A DNA stretch of 58,138 nt, taken from positions 20,520-78,657 of the forward strand of contig JAPPLN010000067.1 of NCBI GenBank assembly GCA_028874175.1. The letters run 5' to 3'. Of the stretch, positions 44,539-53,155 are shown one piece after another. The position numbers and the translations under genes are program-made. The DNA comes from Chloroflexota bacterium. Its GTDB lineage: Bacteria > Chloroflexota > UBA11872. The notes under the pieces are model-generated. The model was not told the origin of the DNA. It did no database searches and worked only from the letters and a program-made list of their open reading frames with translations. Positions within the stretch are counted from its first letter, which is position 1. Every line of letters starts with the position of its first letter.

Positions 44539-46011
44539 GTGATTCTTGCCATCGATCAAGGCACGACGGGCACCACGACCCTGGTCATCGACGAGGACAC
44601 CCGCATCGTCGGCCGCGCCTACGCGCCGGTCGATCAGAGCTACCCGCGTCCCGGCTGGGTGGAGCACGACCCCAACCAGATTTGGGACGGTGTGCAGCGC
44701 TCCGCACGCCAGGCCCTTGAGGTCGCGCCGGCTGGAGCCGTGGCAGCGATTGGCATTACCAATCAGCGCGAGACCGCCGTGGCCTGGGACGCGGCCACAC
44801 TCCAGCCGCTCGGCCCCGCCATCGTCTGGCAGGACGTTCGCACGGCTCCCCAGATGGCCGAACTGGAAGCGAACGGTCAGGGCGTTGCCGTACGCGAAGC
44901 CACCGGCCTGCGGCCCAGCCCCTATTTCAGCGCCGGCAAATTCGGCTGGATGTTGAAGCACGTGCCTGACGTTGCCGCCGCCCGTGATGCCGGTCGCCTG
45001 CGCCTGGGAACAGTGGACGCCTGGCTGATTGCTCGCCTGACCGGCGGCGCGCACGTCTCGGATGTCACCAATGCTTCCCGAACCCTGCTGATGGATCTCG
45101 ACACCGGCCACTGGTCGTCTGACATGACCGAGCTGTTTGGGATTCCGTCGCACGCGCTGCCGGAGATCGTGCCGTCGGAAGGGGAGTGCGCCCTGACCGG
45201 CCGCGACGCGCCGGTTGCTCCCGGCATCCCGATCAGCGGAATCGCCGGCGACCAGCAGGCCGCCCTCTTCGGCCATCTCGCCGTCTCGCCCGGCGAGGCC
45301 AAGGTCACCTACGGCACCGGCTGCTTCCTGCTCCAGCACGCCGGCAACAAGCGCCCGCAAGACATCGACCACCTGTTAACCACCGTGGCACTCGGCCGGC
45401 CGAAGGGCCTGACCTATGCCTACGAAGGCAGCGTGTTCACCGGAGGCGCGCTGGTGCAGTGGCTGCGCGACGAGCTGGGTCTGATTGGTGATGCGCCCGA
45501 AATTGAAGCGCTGGCGCGCGCCGTGCCTGACACCGCCGGCGCGGTGATCGTGCCGGCCTTCACAGGACTGGGCGCGCCCTACTGGGATCCCGATGCCCGC
45601 GGTGCAATCCTTGGCCTCACGCGCGGCGTCACGGCTGCCCACCTGGCCCGTGCCGCCCTCGAAGCCATCGTGCATCAGGTCCAGGACGTACTGGACCTGA
45701 TGCCGGCGCTTAGCGGCCAACTGCTCGTCGACGGCGGCGCCGCTGCCAACGACTTGCTCCTGCACCTCCAGGCCGCCAGCGCTGCCCGCTCGGTCGCCCG
45801 ACCTGCGGACATCGAAACCACAGCCCTTGGCGCGGCCTACCTGGCCGGCCTGGCCCAGGGCGTCTGGTCTAGCGTGGACGAGTTGCGCGCGCTGCGCCCC
45901 GCGCCAACGCTTTTCGAGCCGGGTCGGGAAGCGCTGACCATCAGCCGCCCCAACTGGCGCCGCGCCGTCCAGCGCACCCGCGGCTGGGCGTCGGCCCCGT
46001 CCGACGCGTGA
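44539..46011 (+). CDS. glpK: glycerol kinase
   Basis: GlpK phosphorylates glycerol with ATP. From GTG 44539 the product has 490 residues and begins VILAIDQGTTGTTTLVIDED. It keeps PGWVEHDPNQIWD, AIGITNQRETAVAWD, PLGPAIVWQDVRT, the TNASRTLLMDLDTGHW segment, GIAGDQQAALFGHLAVSPGEAKVTYGTGCFLL (with the catalytic Asp in GDQQ) and PAFTGLGAPYWDPDARGAILGLTRG. An in-frame ATG at 44494 would add 15 residues that are not family-like. GGAGG lies at 44516-44520, rather far from the GTG. No GlpF or GlpD gene is in the window. The next gene begins 14 bases after the stop. Confidence 0.92.
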   Translation: MILAIDQGTTGTTTLVIDEDTRIVGRAYAPVDQSYPRPGWVEHDPNQIWDGVQRSARQALEVAPAGAVAAIGITNQRETAVAWDAATLQPLGPAIVWQDVRTAPQMAELEANGQGVAVREATGLRPSPYFSAGKFGWMLKHVPDVAAARDAGRLRLGTVDAWLIARLTGGAHVSDVTNASRTLLMDLDTGHWSSDMTELFGIPSHALPEIVPSEGECALTGRDAPVAPGIPISGIAGDQQAALFGHLAVSPGEAKVTYGTGCFLLQHAGNKRPQDIDHLLTTVALGRPKGLTYAYEGSVFTGGALVQWLRDELGLIGDAPEIEALARAVPDTAGAVIVPAFTGLGAPYWDPDARGAILGLTRGVTAAHLARAALEAIVHQVQDVLDLMPALSGQLLVDGGAAANDLLLHLQAASAARSVARPADIETTALGAAYLAGLAQGVWSSVDELRALRPAPTLFEPGREALTISRPNWRRAVQRTRGWASAPSDA

Positions 46012-46024
46012 GAAACTGCCGCCC

Positions 46025-46795
46025 ATGAGCCTGCAAGTCGCGTTCTGCCTGTGGGGGCTGCCTGACGACCCGGCCGTCGCCACCGAGTTCGCCGCCGCCG
46101 CCGGATTCGAGTCCGTGGATGTCCGCCCCGGCTATAGCCGGCTATCGGCAATGGAACGAACCCTCCCAATCACCTGCATGGCGGTCGCCCACCTCATGCC
46201 CGACGGCGCCCTGCTGGACGCGACCTCCGAGCCGGCCCGTCAGATCGCCGTGGACCACGTTCTGACCGGCATCCGCGAAGCCCAGGGCCTCGGCATTCCC
46301 GATGTCTACCTCGCGCCCCCCGCCACGCCCGACGCCCCGGCCATCGCGGCCTACCGTGAATCGGCGCTTACCCTGGCCGATGAAGCCCAACGCGCCGGAA
46401 TCCGCCTCGGCATCGAGCACTTCCCCGGCCGCGGCCTCCCCACCGTGCGCGCGACGCTCGACTTCATCACGGCCTGCGGCCACGACAACCTCTACATGCT
46501 GCTTGACGTCGGCCACAACCAGATCGCCGGCGAGTCCGTCGCCGAGTCGATGCAGGCCGCCGGCGACCGCCTCCAGTACGTCCACGTCAACGACAACGAC
46601 GCCCGGAGCGACCTGCACCTCGGCCTGTTGGAAGGGGTCCAAGACGAGGCCTGGGTCAGCAACGCGCTTCGCGCGGTCGTCGAGGCGCCCTACGACGGCC
46701 CCGTCAGCGTCGAAGTCAACATGGCATTAGCCGACCCACGAACATCCGCCGAGAGCAGCCTGTCAACCGTCCGACGGCTGGAGCCGAACGACTAA
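46025..46795 (+). CDS. sugar phosphate isomerase/epimerase (xylose-isomerase-like TIM barrel)
   Basis: A 256-residue AP-endonuclease-family-2 TIM barrel. Key pieces are FAAAAGFESVDVRPGYSRLS near the start, GIRLGIEHFPGRGLPTVRATLDFI with the metal-ligand Glu, LYMLLDVGHNQIAG with Asp and His, YVHVNDNDARSDLHLGLLEG and DGPVSVEVNMAL with the final Glu. Substrate could be an inositol or ketose sugar. It is 14 bases downstream of glpK and converges on an oxidoreductase gene. Isomerases of this family are often paired with Gfo/Idh/MocA enzymes, as here. Confidence 0.88.
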   Translation: MSLQVAFCLWGLPDDPAVATEFAAAAGFESVDVRPGYSRLSAMERTLPITCMAVAHLMPDGALLDATSEPARQIAVDHVLTGIREAQGLGIPDVYLAPPATPDAPAIAAYRESALTLADEAQRAGIRLGIEHFPGRGLPTVRATLDFITACGHDNLYMLLDVGHNQIAGESVAESMQAAGDRLQYVHVNDNDARSDLHLGLLEGVQDEAWVSNALRAVVEAPYDGPVSVEVNMALADPRTSAESSLSTVRRLEPND

Positions 46796-46801
46796 GCCGG
46801 A

Positions 46802-47806
46802 CTAGACCCGGCCGGCCGCCCGGTACGCGTCATCGATTAGCTGCACCGCGTTCGCGCAGTCCCTGGGCGTGATCGCCGCGGGGTCTCCGCGCCCCACCCG
46901 TTCCAGGCAGTCGCGCACGAACCCCGGATAGGCGGACAGCACCGTCACCGGCGTGTCCAGGTGCTCGTTCCGACCCGGCGCCAGGATCTGCAGACCGTCG
47001 GGAACCGCTTGCAGCATGGCGTTCGCGCCCGCCACCTTCATCTCGGAGTCCGACTCGTTCGCGGGCCACGTGGGCATCGTGTAGCCCACCTCCACGTGCA
47101 CCAGCGTCCCACTGCTGCTGCGCAGCGTCGCCAGTGCGTAGTCCTCGACCTCGGATGCATGCACGATGTTGCTGATCACCGCCGACACCACCTGCACGTC
47201 CTCGCCCAGCAGAAACCGGGACATGTCCATGCCGTGGCCGCCCAGGTTCGTCAGCGCACCCCCGCCCGCCTGCGAGCGGTCCAGCATCCACGGCGAATCC
47301 CACTCGACATAACGCTGCATGGTCGGCCGGATGATTCGAAACACGATGTGCGAGATCGGCCCGAACTCGTCGGCCGCAATCATCTCGCGTGCCTTCGCCG
47401 CCCACGGCGACTGCCGGTTGGGAAACGGCACCGAAACCCACGCACCCCGCGCCTCCGCCAGGTCCGCCAGGCCGCTCACGACCCCCGCGTTGGTCCCCAT
47501 CGGTTTTTCCATCATGAACGGGATGTCCGCCTCGATCAGGTACCCCGCGATCTCCGGCATCTCCACGTGCCGTCCAAGGGCAATCACGAACTCCGGCTTC
47601 GTCGCCTCGATCATTTCGCGGTAATCGGTAAACGCCGTCGTCTCGTAGCGGCGCGCTCGGTCCTCGGCTATCGCGGCGTCGCTATCAGACACCCCGACCA
47701 GCTCGATGTCCAGGTCCAGGTTCTGCAGCACCGTCAGGTAGGCGGCGTCGTAGGTGGAGTGCCAGTGGTTGACTTCGATAACGGCGATTCGGCGCGGCGT
47801 GCTCAT
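46802..47806 (-). CDS. Gfo/Idh/MocA family oxidoreductase
   Basis: A 334-residue NAD(P)-dependent sugar dehydrogenase-type protein from ATG 47806. The N-terminal Rossmann part starts RRIAVIEVNHWHSTYDAAYL, so the usual GxGxxG is replaced by an EVNHWHS variant. EKPMGTNAGVV is the conserved EKP motif. The second domain has GGALTNLGGHGMDMSRFLLGED, with the GGHGMD block that holds the catalytic His. It lacks the NIL tail seen in the other family member at 26717. The changed dinucleotide loop might alter cofactor binding. The substrate is unknown; a role with the adjacent isomerase is likely. Confidence 0.88.
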   Translation of the reverse strand: MSTPRRIAVIEVNHWHSTYDAAYLTVLQNLDLDIELVGVSDSDAAIAEDRARRYETTAFTDYREMIEATKPEFVIALGRHVEMPEIAGYLIEADIPFMMEKPMGTNAGVVSGLADLAEARGAWVSVPFPNRQSPWAAKAREMIAADEFGPISHIVFRIIRPTMQRYVEWDSPWMLDRSQAGGGALTNLGGHGMDMSRFLLGEDVQVVSAVISNIVHASEVEDYALATLRSSSGTLVHVEVGYTMPTWPANESDSEMKVAGANAMLQAVPDGLQILAPGRNEHLDTPVTVLSAYPGFVRDCLERVGRGDPAAITPRDCANAVQLIDDAYRAAGRV

Positions 47807-47896
47807 GGGCGACGACTCCAGGGTCCGGCGGCGCGACGGTAGCACGAGCCGCCGCAGTAAGCTCTAATCGACGAATCCGTCGTACCAGGTGACACC

Positions 47897-48388
47897 ATGA
47901 GCGCGGAAGACAAGGACGAAAAAGGCTGGGGGCGTCGCCTTGATGGCCTGATCAAGCGGGTGGGCGACGAAGTCGGCGGCGAACGCGGTGAAAAAGTCCG
48001 CTCGCGTCTTACCGAAGCCAAATCGCGCGTTGAGGCCGGCCTTGAGAGCGAGGAGGCTCGCCGGCTTCGCGGTGAGATGGCGACGTTTGGCGACAAAGCC
48101 ATGCACCGCGTGGACGACGCCCTCAGACATGAGCGCACCCAGGCCGTCGTCAAACGCGTCGACTCCGCTCTGACCGAGATCGGTGACCGTCTGCGCGGCG
48201 AACCCACGGAGCCCCCGACCAGCGCCCCGCCTCCCCAAGCGCCGGCCGCCTCCGCCGGCTCCCACGAGGCGGCCGCGCCGACCGAACCGGCGGAGGACCG
48301 GCCCAAAGCGGCATCCGCCGACGCAGCGGACGTGTCACAGGCCATCTCCACGAACAGCGAAGACGAAACGCCGGCGAAGCGCGCGTGA
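47897..48388 (+). CDS. charged helical protein with Pro/Ala-rich tail, unknown function
   Basis: A 163-residue cytoplasmic-type protein with no signal or membrane segment. Residues 1-100 form Lys/Arg/Glu-rich amphipathic helix with an approximate 11-residue period (GLIKRVGDEVGGERGEKV, then ALRHERTQAVVKRVDSAL), much like apolipoprotein- or LEA-like sequences. Residues 100-163 are Ala/Pro/Glu-rich and probably disordered. No family is recognised. Its ATG at 47897 is the first in a frame with consistent codon use, 90 bases from the divergent oxidoreductase gene. Confidence 0.6.
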   Translation: MSAEDKDEKGWGRRLDGLIKRVGDEVGGERGEKVRSRLTEAKSRVEAGLESEEARRLRGEMATFGDKAMHRVDDALRHERTQAVVKRVDSALTEIGDRLRGEPTEPPTSAPPPQAPAASAGSHEAAAPTEPAEDRPKAASADAADVSQAISTNSEDETPAKRA

Positions 48389-48418
48389 CCTGAGCCTTGC
48401 CGCCCCGGCACGGCAATC

Positions 48419-49645
48419 TCAGGCCGCTATCCGCGGTCCGCGAGGGATTCCCTGGGTCCGTCCGTGCACGAGCAGCCGCGCCAGGCTCCGCCACGAAAGC
48501 ACCGTGCCCTCACCGACCAGCAGCTCGATGCCCTCCCGTACGAACTCCGGCCTGCGCCTCGCCGCCCGCACCCCAAAATCTGCAATCCAGGCCTGCTGCG
48601 CCAGCCGCTTGGCTCGCGCCGACGCGCGAAAGTGCTCGCCGAAGCGCTGACGAAACCAGGCGTCGTAGCCCTGGAATGGTTGCTTGCCCGTTCCAGACCG
48701 CAGCGCCCGCGCCGCGCGGGTCGCCGCCTCCATGCCGGCCGCCATCCCGTAGGCGATCCCCTCACCCGAGAACGGATTGATCATCGACCCTGCGTCCCCC
48801 GCCAGCGCGACCCGCCCGTGCGCCAGCGGCGGGATCTCGCTGGCGAACGGCAGCATGTAGGCCCGCGACCGTTTCGGCTCCAGGTCCGCGTGCCCGCTCG
48901 ATTGCAAAAAACCGCGTAACAGTTCAGGCAGGCTGCGCTCCTGCCGTTGAAAACGCGCGGCGTCGATCATCACGCCAACATTGGCGCCCTGCTCGTCGAT
49001 CGGAAATATCCAGCCGTACGCCGGTAGCAATTCGCGCTTGAAGTAGAACGCCATGTGCTCGAACCCGCCGGGCCGCTCCACGTAGGCCCGAATCGCCACG
49101 CCCGTGTGCGCCGGGTCGTTGTAGGCCACGCCCAACAGTCGCCGCACGTCCGACCGAGCCCCATCGGCGGCGATAACGGCCCGTGCCTCGATGGATTCCG
49201 ATCCGTTCGACCCGCTCGATGTGACGCGAACCGGGCCATCTTCGGGAGACGCCAAACCCTCCAGCCGGCTCTCGGTCAACACCTCGGCGCCGGCATCGCG
49301 GGCGTGGGCCAGCAGGTCACGGTCGAATTCCGACCTCGGCACCACGTAGCCCCGCGCGCTCCTGCCAATGGCCGGCAGGTCGCCTACGACTTCGGCGCCC
49401 GACGGCGCAACGATCTTCAGTCGCTCGACCGGACGGCGTCCCCGCACGATTCCGGTGGCGTCCAGGTCCGCCAGGCGCGCCACCACGCCCGGTCCCAGGC
49501 CGTCGCCGCACGCTTTGTCCCTGGGAAACTTCTGGCGGTCCAGCACCACCGTGCTGAGTTCCGGCGCTGCCCGTCGTGCGGCGATCGCCGCGGCCGCACC
49601 TGCCGGACCACCCCCAACCACCAGCAGGTCGCACGCTCGGGTCAT
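48419..49645 (-). CDS. geranylgeranyl-reductase-family flavoprotein
   Basis: A 408-residue FAD-dependent oxidoreductase from ATG 49645. The FAD site is CDLLVVGGGPAGAAAAIAARR, followed by VVLDRQKFPRDKACGDGLGPGVV, the typical family stretch with its KxCGxGL motif, then AVIAADGARSDVRRLLGV and VALAGDAGSMINPFSGEGIAYGMAAG, the second dinucleotide motif. Relatives saturate isoprenoid chains of lipids, quinones or carotenoids. Length is normal. The longer frame to 49822 overlaps the FGGY kinase gene, from which it diverges, so the short start is preferred. Confidence 0.9.
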   Translation of the reverse strand: MTRACDLLVVGGGPAGAAAAIAARRAAPELSTVVLDRQKFPRDKACGDGLGPGVVARLADLDATGIVRGRRPVERLKIVAPSGAEVVGDLPAIGRSARGYVVPRSEFDRDLLAHARDAGAEVLTESRLEGLASPEDGPVRVTSSGSNGSESIEARAVIAADGARSDVRRLLGVAYNDPAHTGVAIRAYVERPGGFEHMAFYFKRELLPAYGWIFPIDEQGANVGVMIDAARFQRQERSLPELLRGFLQSSGHADLEPKRSRAYMLPFASEIPPLAHGRVALAGDAGSMINPFSGEGIAYGMAAGMEAATRAARALRSGTGKQPFQGYDAWFRQRFGEHFRASARAKRLAQQAWIADFGVRAARRRPEFVREGIELLVGEGTVLSWRSLARLLVHGRTQGIPRGPRIAA

Positions 49646-49738
49646 CACGCGTGTCGCTCCGCCGCGGCTGGGCGCCGGGAAGTATAGGGAGGCTCCCGCC
49701 CTAAACTGACGCCACGCCGCCTGGGCTGGGATTTCGTC

Positions 49739-51250
49739 GTGGCGAGTGAGCCTTCGGTCAGCCGGTCGCCTCTGGTTCTGAGCATCGATGTCGGCAGTTC
49801 CTCGGTCCGCGCCGCCGCGCATACCGCCGATGGCTCACCGATCCCTGGCAGCGAGGCGCAAATCGCCTCCAGCTTTGACACCACGCCCGACGGCGGCGTC
49901 CAGATCGATGCAGACGCTCTTCTCGATCGACTCGTCCAGGCCATCGACGTCGCGCTCCAAAGACTGGGGCCCCAATCCACCGCCATCCAGGGCGTCGGCG
50001 CCAGTGTCTTTGCCTCCAGCGTGCTTGGCGTAACGGCCGCCGGCGAGCCCCGAACCCCTATCTACACCTATGCCGACACCCGCTGCGCGGATGACGCCGC
50101 CGTCCTCCGACAAGAGTGGGACTTAGCCGGCACCTACGACCGCACCGGCACGCCCATCCACGCCAGCTACCTGCCCGCCCGCTTGCGCTGGCTGCGCCGC
50201 ACCCAGCCCCACGTGGTTCGCCAGGTCGCCCGCTGGATCACCTTTGCCGAGTACGCCTGGCAGCGCCTCTTCGGCCGGCCGTGCGGCCTGGGGCTCAGCC
50301 TCGCCGCCTGGTCCGGCATGTTGAACCGTCGTGAACTCGATTGGGACCTCGCCACCCTCGGTGCCCTCAACGTCGATCCCGGCTCGCTCGGCGCCATTGA
50401 TCCAGCCGGCGAGCCGTTGCGAGGTCTTGCCGAACCCTGGGGTCAACGCTGGCCCACGCTCGCCGACATTCCCTGGTACCCGGCCCTCGGTGACGGCCTC
50501 TGCAGCAACCTCGGCACCGCCCCCGCCGAAGCCGACGCCATCGTGTTCAACATCGGCACCAGCGCCGCCGTCCGCGCTCTGGTGCCCGGCCCCGTTCGCT
50601 CGGTTCCGGCCGGACTCTGGGAATACCGCGTCGACCGGTCGCGATCGCTGCTGGGCGGCGCGGAGAGCAACGGCGGTATCGTCGTCGCCTGGCTGCGCGA
50701 CCTGCTGCGCGGCGTCCGCGGCGACGATCCAGACGACGTGATCGCCCACCGGCCGCCGGACGGCCACGGCCTCACCGTGCTGCCCTTCCTCGCCGGCGAA
50801 CGCAGCCCCGGCTGGGACGACTCGGCCCGCGCCACCATTCACGGCGCCCGCCTCAACACCCAGCCCGCCGACCTGCTCCTGGCAGGCATCGAAGCCGTCA
50901 CCTACCGCCTCGCCGCCATCTACGACCTGCTCGTCCCCGTCATCGGCGAACCCCACGTCGTCCACGTCTCCGGCGGCGCCCTGCAACGGTCCGACCGCTG
51001 GACCCAGATCCTCGCCGACGTCCTCGGCCGTCCCGTCATCCGCTCCGCCGTCGCCGAACCCACCAGCCGCGGCGCCGCCATCTGGGCATTGCAGTCTCTC
51101 GGTCATCCCCTCCCGGCAAACGAGATAATCGAAAGCGACCAGCCATTCAAACCGAACCTCGACCACCACGCCGTCTACCGGGATGCCCGCGCCCGTCAGC
51201 GTCGGCTCTACCAGCGCATGGCCGGGTTAGGTGGCCTCGAGGCCCGCTGA
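49739..51250 (+). CDS. FGGY-family carbohydrate kinase (gluconokinase-like)
   Basis: A 503-residue sugar kinase from GTG 49739. Motifs are LVLSIDVGSSSVRAAAH (ATP site), PIYTYADTRCADDA, RWITFAEYAWQRLFGRPCGLGLSLAAWSGMLNRRELDWD, IVFNIGTSAAVRAL and HVVHVSGGALQRSDRWTQILADVLGRPVI. The substrate is probably gluconate or a pentulose. It heads the plus-strand block of rpiB, tal, pgi, zwf and opcA. With a gluconate kinase the block could channel gluconate to 6-phosphogluconate. The substrate call rests on context and overall layout. Confidence 0.85.
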   Translation: MASEPSVSRSPLVLSIDVGSSSVRAAAHTADGSPIPGSEAQIASSFDTTPDGGVQIDADALLDRLVQAIDVALQRLGPQSTAIQGVGASVFASSVLGVTAAGEPRTPIYTYADTRCADDAAVLRQEWDLAGTYDRTGTPIHASYLPARLRWLRRTQPHVVRQVARWITFAEYAWQRLFGRPCGLGLSLAAWSGMLNRRELDWDLATLGALNVDPGSLGAIDPAGEPLRGLAEPWGQRWPTLADIPWYPALGDGLCSNLGTAPAEADAIVFNIGTSAAVRALVPGPVRSVPAGLWEYRVDRSRSLLGGAESNGGIVVAWLRDLLRGVRGDDPDDVIAHRPPDGHGLTVLPFLAGERSPGWDDSARATIHGARLNTQPADLLLAGIEAVTYRLAAIYDLLVPVIGEPHVVHVSGGALQRSDRWTQILADVLGRPVIRSAVAEPTSRGAAIWALQSLGHPLPANEIIESDQPFKPNLDHHAVYRDARARQRRLYQRMAGLGGLEAR

Positions 51251-51325
51251 GCCCCGGCCAGACGTGCAAACGATGCCCCGGTCGCGGAAACTGCCCCTGA
51301 GCACGGCCAACCCCCGGAGACACCC

Positions 51326-51787
51326 ATGAACGTCGCCATCGGCGTGGACCACCGCGGCTTTGCCATCAAGTCCGATCTCGTCTCGATCCTGCGCGCCGCC
51401 GGCTGCGAGGTCATCGACTTCGGCGCCCACTCCGATGAGTCCGTGGACTACCCCGACTACGCCGCCGTGGTCGCCGAAGCCGTCGCCTCCGGCCGGGCCG
51501 ACCGCGGCGTCATCGTTTGCGGCAGCGGCGTCGGCGCCTGCGTCGCCGCCAACAAGGTCGCGGGCGCCCGCGCCGGCATGTGCCACGACACCTATTCCGC
51601 CCGCCAGGGCGTCGAGCACGACGACATGAACATCCTCTGCCTCGGCTCCGGCATCGTCGGACTCTCGCTCATCGAGGAACTCATCGACGCCTTCCTCGGC
51701 GCCGAGTTCGCCGCTGATGAAGAGCGCTACGTCCGCCGCCTCCGCAAGGTCCAGGCCCTCGAACGCGGCGAACGCCTCAGCCCCTGA
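51326..51787 (+). CDS. rpiB: ribose-5-phosphate isomerase B
   Basis: RpiB interconverts ribulose 5-phosphate and ribose 5-phosphate. The 153-residue product has VAIGVDHRGFAIKSDLVSIL, VDYPDYAAVVAEAVASG, the active-site VIVCGSGVGACVAANKVAGARAG (Cys in CGSGVG), ARQGVEHDDMNILCLGSG and the C-terminal FAADEERYVRRLRKVQAL. GGAG lies eight bases before the ATG. It lies 75 bases after the FGGY kinase. Allose-6-phosphate isomerases belong to the same family, but the block of pentose-phosphate genes supports RpiB. Confidence 0.95.
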   Translation: MNVAIGVDHRGFAIKSDLVSILRAAGCEVIDFGAHSDESVDYPDYAAVVAEAVASGRADRGVIVCGSGVGACVAANKVAGARAGMCHDTYSARQGVEHDDMNILCLGSGIVGLSLIEELIDAFLGAEFAADEERYVRRLRKVQALERGERLSP

Positions 51788-52009
51788 TACGGGACGACGG
51801 ATAGCGGCCTCGCCCGCGCGAGCGGTTCTATGCCGAGGCCTCGTTCCTCCTCGCAGCCGTGCAGTCAAGGCGGTCAAAACACCTCGGCCCCTCAGCAAAT
51901 GCCGCTTGCGGCCCGTTGGTACGATTGCCGTAGCAGACTTACTCGTGTAAGGCACCCGCCTGCACGATCGACCTCGGCCGACCACCGCTGCTCGGCCCCG
52001 GAGGATTCG

Positions 52010-53137
52010 ATGTCGCAAACCCCGCTGCACGAACTGCATGCGCATGGTCAAAGCGTCTGGCTGGACTTCCTCAGCCGGGATCTGGTGGACTCGGGAGAAC
52101 TCGCCCGTCTGGTCGCCGAAGAGGGCGTCCGTGGCATGACCTCCAATCCCACGATCTTCCAGGAGGCCATCAAGGGCAGCGATACCTACGACGAGGACAT
52201 CCGCCGCCTCGGTGCCCAGGGCCTCTCGCCCGAGGAGATGTTCGAGGCCATCGCCGTTGACGACATTTCTGCCGCCTGTGACGTGCTGCGCCCGGTCTTC
52301 GACGAGTCCGGCATGACCGACGGCTTCGTCAGCCTGGAAGTCTCCCCGCGCCTGGCCCACGACACCGAGGGCACGGTCGAGGAAGCCCGCCGCCTCGTCG
52401 CCGCGGTCGACCGTCCCAACCTCATGATCAAGGTCCCCGCCACGCCGGCCGGCCTGCCCGCGGTCGAGACCCTGATCACCGAAGGCGTCAACGTCAATAT
52501 CACCCTCATCTTCGCCCAGGCCGTCTACCGCGGCGTCGTCGACGCTTACCTCAGCGCCCTCGAAAACCGCGCCGCCGCCGGCGAACCGGTGGACGATGTC
52601 GCCTCCGTGGCCAGCACCTTCGTCAGCCGCATCGACACCGCCGTCGACGCTCGACTCGAGGAACTCCTGGCGGAGCGAGCTGATGACGCCGACGAAATCC
52701 GCGCCCTCCTCGGCAAGGCCGCCATCGCCAACTCCAAGGCCGTCTACGAGATCTTCGAAGAGATCTCCGCCTCCGAGCGTTACCAAGCCCTCGCCGCCGA
52801 CGGCGCCCAACCGCAGCGCCCGCTCTGGGCCAGCACCAGTACCAAGAATCCGGAGTACCCGGCCACCCTCTACGTGGACGAACTCATCGGCCCCAACACC
52901 GTCAACACCATGCCGTCCGTCACCATGGACGCCTTCCGCGAACAGGGCGAGGTGCAGCCCACCGTAAGCAGCGACCCCGACTATTGGGGCGGTGTCCTCG
53001 AACGCCTGGCTGCGCTCGGCGTCGACCTGGACGCCATCATGGACCAGCTTCAGGACGAGGGCGTCCAGAAGTTCATCGATTCGTACGACGACCTCCTGCA
53101 AGACCTGGAGGCCAAGGCGGGGGCGCTCGCCTCCTAG
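52010..53137 (+). CDS. tal: transaldolase
   Basis: Tal moves a dihydroxyacetone unit between sugar phosphates in the pentose phosphate pathway. The 375-residue product (GGAGG at 51999-52003 before ATG 52010) has LDFLSRDLVDSGELARLVAEEGVRGMTSNPTIFQEA, the Schiff-base Lys in NLMIKVPATPAGLPAVETL, VNVNITLIFAQAVYRGVVDAY and PLWASTSTKNPEYP, the long-type Tal pattern. It ends in TAG. The next 18 bases are open in the same frame to the pgi ATG. In related bacteria Tal and Pgi are fused; here they are separate genes in register. The 222-base gap upstream has no clear promoter. Confidence 0.95.
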   Translation: MSQTPLHELHAHGQSVWLDFLSRDLVDSGELARLVAEEGVRGMTSNPTIFQEAIKGSDTYDEDIRRLGAQGLSPEEMFEAIAVDDISAACDVLRPVFDESGMTDGFVSLEVSPRLAHDTEGTVEEARRLVAAVDRPNLMIKVPATPAGLPAVETLITEGVNVNITLIFAQAVYRGVVDAYLSALENRAAAGEPVDDVASVASTFVSRIDTAVDARLEELLAERADDADEIRALLGKAAIANSKAVYEIFEEISASERYQALAADGAQPQRPLWASTSTKNPEYPATLYVDELIGPNTVNTMPSVTMDAFREQGEVQPTVSSDPDYWGGVLERLAALGVDLDAIMDQLQDEGVQKFIDSYDDLLQDLEAKAGALAS

Positions 53138-53155
53138 CCAGGAACTGAGGCGGCA

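Noticed and set aside
46142-46642. Long open frames antisense to the sugar isomerase and other genes
   Set aside because: High-GC codon bias leaves the opposite frames open; the translations have no domain resemblance and mirror the real genes.
51788-52009. Promoter TTGCCG-17-TAAGGC upstream of tal
   Set aside because: The -35 matches only partly and the -10 poorly; such pairs are expected by chance in a 222-base gap.
53135-53137. Genome-wide recoding of TAG as a sense codon
   Set aside because: TAG ends several genes with no continuing homologous sequence, such as the sialidase-like gene (12782-12784), the DUF899 gene (9380-9382) and the binding-protein gene (40163-40165).
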